Of a stretch of 64,000 bases of DNA, positions 10,572-18,776 are shown piece by piece. The notes under the pieces are model-generated. The model ran no database searches and was not told the origin of the DNA. It worked only from the letters and a program-made list of their open reading frames with translations. The stretch's first letter is position 1. Each line of letters opens with the position of its first letter. The position numbers and the translations under genes are program-made. Source of the stretch: Paracoccus endophyticus (GTDB lineage: Bacteria; Pseudomonadota; Alphaproteobacteria; Rhodobacterales; Rhodobacteraceae); NCBI RefSeq assembly GCF_003286075.1, contig NZ_QLUV01000008.1:62001-126000 (forward strand). Reading direction: 5' to 3'.

Positions 10572-11360
10572 TCAGTTTGCCTTTGCTTCGCAGCGATCTG
10601 TCGTTTCGTTCTTGTGAATGCCTTTCGCCGGCCCGTGATCTTCAGTGTCGGGGCGGCTGGAGAGGGGAAAGGGAAATCGGTGGTCTGCCGGTTCAGGGCG
10701 CTCTGCGATCACGCGGGCTGGCACGCCGCCGGCAACCACCCGCGGCGCAAGGTCGCACGTCACCACTGCATTGGCGCCGATGATCGCGTCCTCTCCGATC
10801 CGGACGGCGCCCATGATGACCACGCCTGCCCCGATCTCGACGCGGTCGCCGATGACGGGCCGGTCCTGCGGTTCGGTCAGGCGCGCAATGCCAAAGGTCG
10901 TGTTCTGCCGGATGGTGACATCGTTCCCGATCCACTGCGCCACCAGGATCATTCCTCCGAAATGATCCAGCCGGACGCGGCGCCCGACCCGGACCGTATA
11001 GGGAAGCAGGATTCCGGTTGCGCGCGCGGTCAGCCAGAACATGACGCGATAGATCAGCGTCATGGGGGCCCGCAGAGGCTTGGGAAACGCCATGCGCCAA
11101 TTGCCGAACCGGTGCCAGAACAGCACCCAGAACCCGTCGGAGAAAAAATTCCCCCCGTGGGTGCGGAAATCCTCCGCGATCAGGGCCACAAGGGCAATAT
11201 CGGGCGGATTCCCGTTGCAGTCACCCTTGAAGGGGACAAAACGAGGATCAGCGGCGGCGCGCTGTTGCCATTTGGTCATGGCAGGGCCGAAATTGTCATC
11301 ATGCCGATAAGCCTTGATGGCTGGAAAGAGCCTCTGCAGTCGCAAGAGCCGTTGGGCCAC
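10572..11360 (-). CDS. left-handed beta-helix acyltransferase (serine O-acetyltransferase-like)
   Basis: A frame of 262 residues from GTG 11360; an internal ATG at 11279 (235 residues) is an equally possible start, as neither has a strong ribosome-binding site. Residues from about 130 to 225 show hexapeptide-repeat periodicity ([38 protein letters not shown]), ending in [11 protein letters not shown], the hallmark of CysE-like acetyl-CoA transferases. The middle (HRFGNWRM) also matches CysE relatives found in polysaccharide clusters. Location upstream of a sugar aminotransferase suggests acetylation of a sugar rather than cysteine synthesis; that is inference. The final 35 residues are polar and probably disordered. 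Confidence 0.72.
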   Translation of the reverse strand: MAQRLLRLQRLFPAIKAYRHDDNFGPAMTKWQQRAAADPRFVPFKGDCNGNPPDIALVALIAEDFRTHGGNFFSDGFWVLFWHRFGNWRMAFPKPLRAPMTLIYRVMFWLTARATGILLPYTVRVGRRVRLDHFGGMILVAQWIGNDVTIRQNTTFGIARLTEPQDRPVIGDRVEIGAGVVIMGAVRIGEDAIIGANAVVTCDLAPRVVAGGVPARVIAERPEPADHRFPFPLSSRPDTEDHGPAKGIHKNETTDRCEAKAN

Positions 11361-11687
11361 ATGGTGAAACTCAGTTGGTGTTCAAAGGAATGCCTCAACA
11401 AGCGCCGTGCAGTGAAAAACGTGCCGGCACCTGCAGACTATGCACCCCTACGGGGAAAGGAAGCTGGCTATAAGGACAGGTTTCTCGCTTGACCCCGTGC
11501 GGCGTCAGCGGCTGTCCGGCCTTTGCACGGGGTAACGCCGAACCGCCTGCAATGCCGACGAGCAAACGATTGCAGGTCTGGCGGCAGCGGGAATCATCCG
11601 GTCACGACAGAAGGGGGCGGGCGTCCGCCCCGCAGGATCGCTGAACCCGGCGATCCCGCCCGTTCCTGCCCCCGCCGTGGCGCTCGC
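11361..11687. other. intergenic region with two inverted repeats
   Basis: 327 bases between the biotin carboxylase stop and the acyltransferase start, both on the minus strand. No gene was recognised. It holds a 9-base inverted repeat (11492-11500 with 11525-11533, 24-base spacer) and an 8-base one (11546-11553 with 11569-11576, 15-base spacer). A GC-rich 6-base hairpin lies at 11614-11631, about 57 bases past the carboxylase stop. The hairpins probably end the pxp transcript; the part near 11361-11480 is less GC-rich and likely holds the acyltransferase promoter. Confidence 0.5.
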
Positions 11688-13463
11688 CTAGGCCGATTCG
11701 ATCCGCGCCAGCGGGGCGCCGAACGCCACGGGGGCGCCCGCCTCGGCAAGATGGCGCAGGCGGCCGGAGTGCGGGGCCTCGACGCGCGTCTCCATCTTCA
11801 TCGCCTCCATCACGGCGATCACGTCTCCGGCGGCGACCTCGGCGCCGTCCTCGGCCTGCCAGACCTGCAGCGTGCCGGCGACCGGGGCCGTGATGACGTC
11901 CTCGGCCGCTTCGGCCGGCGTCTCGGACGCCGCCGTTCCGGCGGGGGCGGCGGCCAGCATCCCGGCTGGCAGGCCGATTTCGACGCGGCGGCCGTCGATC
12001 TCGACGGCAAAGCGCAACAGCGGCGCGGCGGGCGCAGGGGTCACGCGGTCGTGACCCGCCAGGGCCGCAAGCCGGTCGGCAAAGTCGGTCTCGATCCAGC
12101 GAGTGTGGACGGCGAAACCGCCGTCCTCGGCCCGGAACTCGGGCGCCGCGATCACCGCGCGGTGGAAGGGCAGGACCGAGGCCACGCCGTCGATGCGGAA
12201 CTCGGCCAGCGCGCGGGCCGCACGGGCCAGCGCCTCCTCGCGCGTGGCGCCGGTGACGATCAGCTTGGCCATCAGCGAATCGAAGCTGCCCGGCACCACC
12301 GACCCGGCGGCGACCCCGCTGTCCATCCGCACGCCCGGGCCGGCGGGGGCGTCCCATCCGGTCACGGGGCCGGGCGTGGGCAGAAAGCCGCGCGCCGGGT
12401 CCTCGGCGTTGATGCGGAACTCCAGCGCGTGCCCGCGGGGCGCAGGCACCGCCTCGTCGGCCAGCCGCGCGCCCGCCGCCACGGCGATCATGGCGCGCAC
12501 GATGTCGATGCCGGTCGTCTCCTCGGTCACCGGATGCTCGACCTGAAGCCGGGTGTTGACCTCAAGAAACGACAGCGTGCCGTTCGCCGACAGCAGGAAC
12601 TCGACCGTGCCCGCGCCGCTGTAGCCCGCCTTGGCGCAGATCGCGCGGGCCGAGGCATGGATGCGCTCGCGCTGGTCATCCGAGATGAAGGGGGCGGGCG
12701 CCTCCTCGACCAGCTTCTGGTTGCGGCGCTGAAGGGAACAGTCGCGGGTGCCCAGCACCTTGACCCGCCCGTGCCGGTCGGCCAGCACCTGCGCCTCGAT
12801 GTGCCGGGGCCGGTCGAGGAACTGTTCGATGAAGCATTCGCCGCGTCCGAAGGCGGTCAGCGCCTCGCGCGTGGCGGACTCGAACAGCTCCTCGACCTCG
12901 TCCAGCGTCCAGGCGACCTTCATGCCGCGTCCGCCGCCGCCGTGGGCCGCCTTGATCGCGATGGGCAGCCCGTGGGCCTCGGCAAAGGCGCGGGCCTCGG
13001 CGGGCGTCTCCACGGGACCGGGGGTGCCGGCGACCAGCGGCGCGCCCACGGATTCGGCGATGCGGCGGGCCTCGATCTTGTCGCCTAGCGCCTCGATCAC
13101 ATGGGGGTCGGGGCCGACCCAGATCAGGCCCGCCGCCTGAACGGCGCGGGCGAACTCGGCGCGCTCGGACAGGAAGCCATAGCCGGGATGAACCGCGTCG
13201 GCGCCCGCGCGGCGCGCAATGGCGATCAGCTTGCCCGCGTCCAGATAGGTTTCGGCCGGCCGCTCGCCGCCCAGGGGATAGGCCTCGTCGGCCATGCGGA
13301 CGAACAGCGCGTCGCGGTCGGAATCGGCATAGGCCACGATGGGCGCGATCCCCTCGTCGCGGCAGGCGCGGATGATGCGGACGGCGATCTCGCTGCGGTT
13401 GGCGATGAACAGGCGGCGGATCGGGCGCGTCTCGGCACCGGGCTCGAACAGGGATGTCATCAT
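11688..13463 (-). CDS. biotin carboxylase with biotin-carrier domain
   Basis: A 591-residue protein with an N-terminal biotin carboxylase (FIANRSEIAVRIIRAC, HPGYGFLSE, the ATP-grasp glycine loop HGGGGRGM, RDCSLQRRNQK, EVNTRLQVEH) and a C-terminal biotinyl domain with EAMKM; the biotin lysine is about residue 556. It carboxylates its own biotin using ATP and bicarbonate. No conventional acyl-CoA carboxyltransferase subunit is encoded nearby; the next gene upstream, overlapping by ATGA, is the fused PxpB-PxpC, a relative of the carboxyltransferase part of urea carboxylase. Automated naming would call it an acetyl/propionyl-CoA carboxylase alpha subunit, but context argues for another acceptor. 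Confidence 0.9.
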   Translation of the reverse strand: MMTSLFEPGAETRPIRRLFIANRSEIAVRIIRACRDEGIAPIVAYADSDRDALFVRMADEAYPLGGERPAETYLDAGKLIAIARRAGADAVHPGYGFLSERAEFARAVQAAGLIWVGPDPHVIEALGDKIEARRIAESVGAPLVAGTPGPVETPAEARAFAEAHGLPIAIKAAHGGGGRGMKVAWTLDEVEELFESATREALTAFGRGECFIEQFLDRPRHIEAQVLADRHGRVKVLGTRDCSLQRRNQKLVEEAPAPFISDDQRERIHASARAICAKAGYSGAGTVEFLLSANGTLSFLEVNTRLQVEHPVTEETTGIDIVRAMIAVAAGARLADEAVPAPRGHALEFRINAEDPARGFLPTPGPVTGWDAPAGPGVRMDSGVAAGSVVPGSFDSLMAKLIVTGATREEALARAARALAEFRIDGVASVLPFHRAVIAAPEFRAEDGGFAVHTRWIETDFADRLAALAGHDRVTPAPAAPLLRFAVEIDGRRVEIGLPAGMLAAAPAGTAASETPAEAAEDVITAPVAGTLQVWQAEDGAEVAAGDVIAVMEAMKMETRVEAPHSGRLRHLAEAGAPVAFGAPLARIESA

Positions 13464-15037
13464 GGCGTGGGCTCGATCGGGCTGAAGGGACGGTCTGCGG
13501 CGAACCGGATGCGCGCGCCGGGCGGGATCTGTCCCGCCAGCGGCAGCGCATGGGGCAGCACGGTGGCGATGACCGGATAGCCGCCGGTCAGCGGATGGTC
13601 GGCCAGAAACAGCACCGGCTGGCCGGAATGGGGCACCTGGATCGCGCCGCGCTCGGTCCCCTCGGACGGCAGTTCGCGCGCGTCGTCGCGGACCAGGGGC
13701 TGGCCCGCCAGGCGGATGCCCACGCGCGAGGACTGGGGCGTGACCTCCCAGTCCTGCGACAGCAACAGGTCCAGCGCGGCCTGCGGGAACCAGTCGCTGC
13801 GGGGGCCGAGCGTCACCGGCAGCACCACGACCTCGCCCGGCGCCGCAAGGGCCGGGCGCGGGGCGGGGTCGGGATCGACGGCCCCGGCCGGGTTGCGGGC
13901 CAGGCCGATCGTGGCACCGGGGCCGAGCGGCTCGGGGCCGATTTCCGCCAGCGTGTCGCGCGAGGCCGAGCCGAGCAGACGGGGCACGTCGAACCCGCCG
14001 CGCACGGCCAGATAGCTGCGCATGCCGCGCGCGGGCGGCGCGATCACCAGCACGTCGCCGGGGTCCAGCGCAAAGGGACGGGCCACGTCCACCGGGATGC
14101 GGGCGCCGCCGGCCTCGATCTCGGCCCGCTCGGCCGCGCCGTCGAGAACCAGCGTTGCGGGGGCGTCCACGGCCAGCCGCACGGGGCCGAGCGTGATTTC
14201 CAGCGCCGGCGTGTCGGGCGGGTTGCCCGCGCGGTCATTGGCGCGCCGCAGGCTGGGCAGGTCCATCGCCCCGGACGCCGAGATGCCGTCGGATGCCTGT
14301 CCGGGCCGCCCCGCGTCCTGAATGAGGATCGGAAAGGCCGTGGCCAGCACCCGCAGCCCCAAGGCCGGCGCAGCCGGCGCGGGCAGGGGCGCCGCGGGCA
14401 TCGCGTGCACCGCGCCCCGCTGCTCGACGAACCGGACGCGCCCGCCCGGGTGCAGCAGCGCGGGCGGGTCGCGCCCCAGATCCCACATCGGCACCGGCGT
14501 CGTGCCGATCAACTGCCAGCCGCCGGGGCTGGCCTTGGGATAGACGCCGCAGAACCGCCCGGCCAGCGCCACCGCGCCGGCCGGGATGCGCGGCCGGGGG
14601 GTCGCGCGGCGCGGCAGATCGAAACGCGCGTCCTCGCAGGTCATGTAGGCGAAGCCCGGCGCAAAGCCGGTGAAGGCCACCTGCCAGGTCGCTGCCCCAT
14701 GCGCGCGGACGGTCTCGGCCACGCTCATCCCCAGATGCGCCGCGACCTCGGCCAGATCCTCGCCGTCATAGACGACCGGGATCTCGACGGCCTCGGCGGG
14801 ATGTGCCGCGCGGGCCGTGGCGCCCGGCGCGACCGCCGCGATCGCAGCCGCAAGGCCCCCGTCCGCCGCCTGCCCCGGCGTGGTGCGGACCAGCAGCGTG
14901 CGCGCAGCCGGCACCAGTTCGGCGATGCCGGGCAGCGGGTCGGCGCTGAGCGCGTCGAACAGCGCCAGCGTGGCGTCCAGATCGGGCAGTTCGACCAGCA
15001 GCGTGCGCGGCCCCACGGGAAGAAAGCGCAGGGTCAT
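13460..15037 (-). CDS. pxpBC: fused 5-oxoprolinase subunits B and C (KipI-KipA type)
   Basis: A 525-residue fusion. Residues 1 to about 215 match PxpB/KipI ([37 protein letters not shown]). From about 220 on it matches PxpC/KipA ([27 protein letters not shown], and a C-terminal GYPVIATV segment). PxpABC opens 5-oxoproline to glutamate using ATP; the same BC fold forms the carboxyltransferase of urea carboxylase. ATG 15037 is chosen because it overlaps the upstream stop (ATGA); GTG 15046 is possible. The fusion is known in other bacteria. Whether it works with PxpA, with the biotin carboxylase, or with both cannot be decided from sequence. Confidence 0.92.
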   Translation of the reverse strand: MTLRFLPVGPRTLLVELPDLDATLALFDALSADPLPGIAELVPAARTLLVRTTPGQAADGGLAAAIAAVAPGATARAAHPAEAVEIPVVYDGEDLAEVAAHLGMSVAETVRAHGAATWQVAFTGFAPGFAYMTCEDARFDLPRRATPRPRIPAGAVALAGRFCGVYPKASPGGWQLIGTTPVPMWDLGRDPPALLHPGGRVRFVEQRGAVHAMPAAPLPAPAAPALGLRVLATAFPILIQDAGRPGQASDGISASGAMDLPSLRRANDRAGNPPDTPALEITLGPVRLAVDAPATLVLDGAAERAEIEAGGARIPVDVARPFALDPGDVLVIAPPARGMRSYLAVRGGFDVPRLLGSASRDTLAEIGPEPLGPGATIGLARNPAGAVDPDPAPRPALAAPGEVVVLPVTLGPRSDWFPQAALDLLLSQDWEVTPQSSRVGIRLAGQPLVRDDARELPSEGTERGAIQVPHSGQPVLFLADHPLTGGYPVIATVLPHALPLAGQIPPGARIRFAADRPFSPIEPTP

Positions 15038-15813
15038 GTCTGCCACACGCGGTCGGGGATGTCGGTGACGAACATGTACCCCGGCGCATGCGTGATCGCA
15101 AAGGGCACCTTCGAGGCCATGACCGCCGCCTGCGGCGTCACCCCGCAGGCCCAGAAGACCGGAACCTCGCCCGCCCGGACCTGCACCGGGTCGCCGAAAT
15201 CGGGCCGATCCAGGTCGGCGATGCCCAGGGCGTCCGGTGCCCCCACATGGACGGGGGCGCCATGGACTGCCGGGGAACGGCCCGAGATCATCACCGCATC
15301 CGCCACCCTGTCGGCCGGGATCGGGCGCATCGAGACGACCAGCGGCCCCGACAGCCGCCCGGCAGGGCGGCAGGGCCGGTTGGTGCGGTACATGGGCACG
15401 TTGCAGCCCTGGCTTATGTGCCGGATCTCGATCCCGGCCTGCAGAAGCGGCGTCTCGAAAGTGAAGGAGCAGCCGATCAGGAAGGCCGTCAGATCGGGAT
15501 GCTCGGCCCAGGCGGCCGAGGCGTCCGGCGTTTCCTCGACCATCACGCCGTCGCGCCAGATGCGATACAGCGGCAGGTCGCGGCGCAGGTCGGCGCCGGG
15601 GGCAAGGACCGTGTCAAAGCGGCCCGGCTCGGTCACGTCCAGCACGGGGCAGGGCTTGGGATTGCGCTGGGCGAACAGCAGAAAGTCCCAGGCCCAGTCC
15701 CTGGGCAGCGCGATCAGGTTGCACTGGGTGAACCCGATGGCGTGGCCCGAGGTGGGGGCGGCCCAGCCCTGCCGGCAGGCGGCGCGCAATTCGGCGGGGC
15801 TGTGGACGGTCAT
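15034..15813 (-). CDS. DUF1445 / YcsI-family putative hydro-lyase
   Basis: A 259-residue protein of the YcsI/DUF1445 family, recognised by [14 protein letters not shown] near the N-terminus, [13 protein letters not shown], the [15 protein letters not shown] stretch and the closing [10 protein letters not shown] and [14 protein letters not shown]. The family is often annotated as hydro-lyase or D-glutamate cyclase-like; its reaction here is unproven. It overlaps pxpA upstream and pxpBC downstream by ATGA junctions, and the Bacillus kip operon also has this gene, so a role in handling 5-oxoproline or a related lactam/amide is inferred. Predicted cytoplasmic. Confidence 0.9.
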   Translation of the reverse strand: MTVHSPAELRAACRQGWAAPTSGHAIGFTQCNLIALPRDWAWDFLLFAQRNPKPCPVLDVTEPGRFDTVLAPGADLRRDLPLYRIWRDGVMVEETPDASAAWAEHPDLTAFLIGCSFTFETPLLQAGIEIRHISQGCNVPMYRTNRPCRPAGRLSGPLVVSMRPIPADRVADAVMISGRSPAVHGAPVHVGAPDALGIADLDRPDFGDPVQVRAGEVPVFWACGVTPQAAVMASKVPFAITHAPGYMFVTDIPDRVWQT

Positions 15814-16571
15814 CGCCCAGCCCCCGCAAAGCTGGCGACCTGCACGCCCTCGGCCAGCAGCCGCTCGCGGATGCGCGCGGCCATCTCGACGGCGGCGGGG
15901 CTATCGCCGTGCACGCAGATGCTCTGCGCCTCAAGCCGCAGGGTCGATCCGTCGGCGGCCTCGATCACGCCCTCGGTCGCCAGCCGCAGCATGCGCGCGG
16001 CCACTAGGTCCGGGTCGTGCAGCACCGCCCCGGGGTCGCGGCGCGAGACCAGCGCGCCGGTGGGCGTATAGGCGCGGTCGGCAAAGGCCTCGGCCACGAC
16101 CGTCAGCCCCGCGGCGCGGGCGCGGTCCAGGATCGGCGCGCCCGCCAGCGCCATCAGGGTCAGGCCGGGATCGACGGCGCGGATGCCCGCGATCACCGCG
16201 TCGGCCTGCACGGCATCGTCCGCGATGGTGTTGTACAGCGCGCCGTGCGGCTTGACATAGCGCACCCGCGTCCCCGCCGCCGCGGCCAGCCCCTGCAACG
16301 CGCCGATCTGATAGATCACATCGGCCGTCAGCTCGGCCGGCGCCACGTCCATCTTGCGGCGGCCAAAGCCCACGCGGTCGGGATAGGACACATGCGCGCC
16401 CACCGCGACGCCGCGCGCTGCGGCCTCGCGCAGCGTGGACAGGATCGTCAGCGGATCGCCCGCATGAAAGCCGCAGGCGATGTTGGCGGAACTGACGATG
16501 CCCAGCATGGCCGCGTCGTCGCCCATCGCCCAGGCGCCATAGCCCTCGCCCAGGTCGCTGTTGATGTCCAA
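15810..16571 (-). CDS. pxpA: 5-oxoprolinase subunit A (LamB/YcsF family)
   Basis: A 253-residue protein with the conserved start [10 protein letters not shown], then [19 protein letters not shown], the KPHGALYN motif and EAFADRAY. Acidic and histidine residues in these motifs form the active site of this barrel-like family. With PxpB and PxpC it makes the bacterial ATP-dependent 5-oxoprolinase. The start is a rare TTG at 16571, placed by a GGAGG 8 bases upstream and by alignment with family members, which begin at this point. It lies 13 bases after the NRAMP-type transporter gene. Confidence 0.95.
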   Translation of the reverse strand: MDINSDLGEGYGAWAMGDDAAMLGIVSSANIACGFHAGDPLTILSTLREAAARGVAVGAHVSYPDRVGFGRRKMDVAPAELTADVIYQIGALQGLAAAAGTRVRYVKPHGALYNTIADDAVQADAVIAGIRAVDPGLTLMALAGAPILDRARAAGLTVVAEAFADRAYTPTGALVSRRDPGAVLHDPDLVAARMLRLATEGVIEAADGSTLRLEAQSICVHGDSPAAVEMAARIRERLLAEGVQVASFAGAGR

Positions 16572-16579
16572 ACCCGTGT

Positions 16580-16584
16580 CCTCC
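16580..16584 (-). promoter_or_regulatory. ribosome-binding site supporting the TTG start of pxpA
   Basis: GGAGG on the minus strand, right after the transporter stop codon and 8 bases before TTG 16571. No ATG or GTG is available in frame at a suitable distance. Confidence 0.65.
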
Positions 16585-17820
16585 TCAGCTGCCCAGGAAG
16601 GCGAAGATGGTGCCGACGGACTTGATCCCCATATACCACGTCAGCGCGCAGACGATCGCGCTGAGCGTCAGCAGCGCGCGGTTATAGCGATAGCCGCCCA
16701 TCAGGTCCGCGCGGGCAAAGCCGATATAGGTGAAGATCGTCAGCCCGACCGGCAGGATCAGCCCGTTGAATCCGCCCGCAAAGACCAGCAGCGCCGCGGG
16801 CGCGGTGCCCAGCAGCAGATAGATGCCCAGCGAGACCGTGATGAAGATGACCGTCGCGATGTCGCGCGCCCGGCTGTCCATGGGGCGGAACACCGGCATG
16901 AAGCTGACCGAGGTGTAGGCCGCCCCGATGACCGAGGTGATCGCCGCGGCCCAGAAGATGAGGCCGAAGATCCGCAGGCCCCATTCGCCGGCCGCGGCCA
17001 GGAACGCCTGCGCCGCGGGGTTGGCCGTCTTCGAGGCGAGGTCGAGCGTGACGCCCGACGAGGTGACGCCCAGGATCGCCAGGAACAGCACAAAGCGCAT
17101 GACGCCCGTCACTGCGATCCCCGACAGCGCGCCCCGGGTGATGGCCGGCAGGTTCGCCACGCCGGTCAGGCCCTTGTCCAGCAGCCGGTGCGCGCCCGCA
17201 TAAGTGATATAGCCGCCGACCGTGCCGCCGACGATGGTCGTGATCGCCGCGAAATCGACGGTGTCGGGCAGCACGGTCTGGCGCAGCGCCTCGCCCACCG
17301 GCGGGTTGGTGATGACGGCGACAAAGATCGTCATGGCGATCATCAGGATGCCCAGCACCACGATGATCCGGTCCAGCAGCACGCCCGCGCTTTTCGACAG
17401 GAACAGGCCGATCGCCAGGATCGCCGACAGCGCGCCGCCGATCTTGGGGTCCAGCCCGATCATCGCGTTCAGGCCCAGTCCGCTGCCCGCGATGTTGCCG
17501 ACGTTGAACACCAGCCCGCCGAAGATGACCATCACCGACAGCAGATAGCCCGCGCCGGGAACCGCCCGGTTGGCCGTCTCGGACGCCGGCCGGCCGGTCA
17601 GGGCGGTGATCCGCCAGATGTTCATCTGAACCACGAAGTCGATCAGGATCGACGCCAGGATCGCAAAGGCGAAGGCCGCGCCAAGCTTGGCGGTAAAGGT
17701 CGCCGTCTGCGTGATGAAGCCCGGGCCGATCGCCGAGGTCGCCATCAGGAAGATCGCCGCGATCAGCCCGCCGCGCATCGAGGCGGCCGATGCGGTGGTG
17801 GAAGACGTGTATTCACCCAC
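16585..17820 (-). CDS. NRAMP-family divalent metal/amino-acid-cluster transporter (YcsG-like)
   Basis: A 411-residue membrane protein with about 11 hydrophobic segments. The first contains [11 protein letters not shown], the position where NRAMP proteins carry the metal-binding DPGN motif; here the aspartate is absent (GPGF), as in the YcsG branch found in kip/pxp operons. It starts at GTG 17820 and is the first gene of the pxp operon. Given the altered metal site and its neighbours, its substrate may be 5-oxoproline or another small molecule rather than a metal ion; this is inference. It faces a GntR regulator across 186 bases. Confidence 0.85.
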   Translation of the reverse strand: MGEYTSSTTASAASMRGGLIAAIFLMATSAIGPGFITQTATFTAKLGAAFAFAILASILIDFVVQMNIWRITALTGRPASETANRAVPGAGYLLSVMVIFGGLVFNVGNIAGSGLGLNAMIGLDPKIGGALSAILAIGLFLSKSAGVLLDRIIVVLGILMIAMTIFVAVITNPPVGEALRQTVLPDTVDFAAITTIVGGTVGGYITYAGAHRLLDKGLTGVANLPAITRGALSGIAVTGVMRFVLFLAILGVTSSGVTLDLASKTANPAAQAFLAAAGEWGLRIFGLIFWAAAITSVIGAAYTSVSFMPVFRPMDSRARDIATVIFITVSLGIYLLLGTAPAALLVFAGGFNGLILPVGLTIFTYIGFARADLMGGYRYNRALLTLSAIVCALTWYMGIKSVGTIFAFLGS

Positions 17821-18006
17821 TGCGGGCCCCCAGAGTTGCGGATTCGGAATGACTGCATTGTCCGGCTTGCAAGCCGTTCCGTCAACGGATTATCCTACAG
17901 AACAGAGGATTTGTTCAACAATCCGCGCTGGCTTCGATGCGCCGGCGGGTTTTCGCCGGGATGGCGCCGCAGCGCGCCACAGACACGGGACCAGGGGTGG
18001 CGTGGG
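17821..18006. promoter_or_regulatory. divergent promoter region of pxp operon and GntR gene
   Basis: 186 bases between two divergent starts, less GC-rich in the middle (about 17840-17925). It contains the palindrome GGCTTGCAAGCC near 17852-17863 and an 11-base perfect inverted repeat at 17911-17921. No clear -35/-10 pair was fixed on either strand. Confidence 0.6.
17911..17921. promoter_or_regulatory. candidate GntR (FCD-type) operator
   Basis: TTGTTCAACAA is a perfect 5+1+5 palindrome and fits TNGTNNNACNA, the pattern reported for several FadR/FCD-subfamily GntR proteins. Its place between the regulator and the operon supports autoregulation and control of pxp. Confidence 0.5.
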
Positions 18007-18711
18007 ATGGAGGAGCAGGGACAGGCGTCCGGCGACCGCGCGGCCCCCTTGTCCGAGCAGACGGCCGCGCGGCTGCGGACCATGGTGATCGAGGGCGAGC
18101 TTGTGCCCGGCCAGCGCCTGTCCGAGGTGCGGCTGTCGGGCGATCTGGGCGTCTCGCGCAACACCCTGCGCGAGGCGTTCCGCCTGCTCACGCGCGAGGG
18201 TCTGGCGCGGCATGAGCCGCATCGCGGGGTGTTCGTCGCCGTCCCCTCGATGGCGGCCATCCTGGACATCTATCGCGTCCGGCGGCTGATCGAGGTCCCG
18301 GCCCTGACCAAGGCCTTTCCCCGGCACCGCGCGGTGGCGGCGATGCGCAAGGCCGTGGCAGAGGCCGAGGCGGCGCGCGAGCGTCGGGACTGGCGCGCGG
18401 TCGGGTCCGCCAACATGCGGTTTCATGCCGCTGTCGTGACGCTGACCGAAAGCCCGCGCCTGATCGCCTTTTACACGCAGGTCGCGGCCGAGCTGCGCCT
18501 TGCCTTCGGCCTGCTGAGCGATCTGGAACAGCTGCACGAGCCGTTCATCGCCGAGAACACGGCCATCCTGTCGGCGATCGAGCGAGGCGATCCCGAGGGC
18601 GCGGCGGTCCTGCTGACCGCCTATCTGGAGCGTTCCGAACGCACGGTCCTGTCGGCGTTCGCGCGGATCGAGGACGAGGACGACCGCAGGCGCAGGGCCC
18701 TTGTGCCCTGA
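18007..18711 (+). CDS. GntR-family transcriptional regulator (FCD domain)
   Basis: A 234-residue regulator starting at ATG 18007. The winged helix-turn-helix covers about residues 15-80 (LSEVRLSGDLGVSRNTLREAF, then LTREGLARHEPHRGVFV). The rest is all-helical with spaced histidine and acidic positions (FHAAVV, NTAILSAIERGD) typical of an FCD ligand domain that binds carboxylic acids, often through a metal. It is divergent from the pxp operon and most likely controls it in response to a carboxylate such as 5-oxoproline; the ligand is inferred. A very long frame upstream in the same phase is antisense to the transporter and is not part of the gene. Confidence 0.88.
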   Translation: MEEQGQASGDRAAPLSEQTAARLRTMVIEGELVPGQRLSEVRLSGDLGVSRNTLREAFRLLTREGLARHEPHRGVFVAVPSMAAILDIYRVRRLIEVPALTKAFPRHRAVAAMRKAVAEAEAARERRDWRAVGSANMRFHAAVVTLTESPRLIAFYTQVAAELRLAFGLLSDLEQLHEPFIAENTAILSAIERGDPEGAAVLLTAYLERSERTVLSAFARIEDEDDRRRRALVP

Positions 18712-18738
18712 CCAAGGGACGGCAAGGGCCGGACGCGG

Positions 18739-18755
18739 CCAGCCTGCGGGGCTGG
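18739..18755. terminator. candidate bidirectional hairpin between convergent genes
   Basis: CCAGCC and GGCTGG, 6-base arms with a 5-base loop, lie between the stop of the GntR gene and the stop of the CoA transferase gene. There is no T-run, so the call rests on location and pairing. Confidence 0.35.
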
Positions 18756-18776
18756 TCGCACCCGGCACCGGGCCCG

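Noticed and set aside
11688..13463. Acetyl-CoA or propionyl-CoA carboxylase alpha subunit
   Set aside because: Domain order fits, but no beta subunit is present and the gene is coupled to pxpBC, so the acyl-CoA name would mislead.
13454..16255. Open frame of 933 codons opposite the pxp genes
   Set aside because: Low-complexity translation; the minus strand has five clear, overlapping, family-matching genes.
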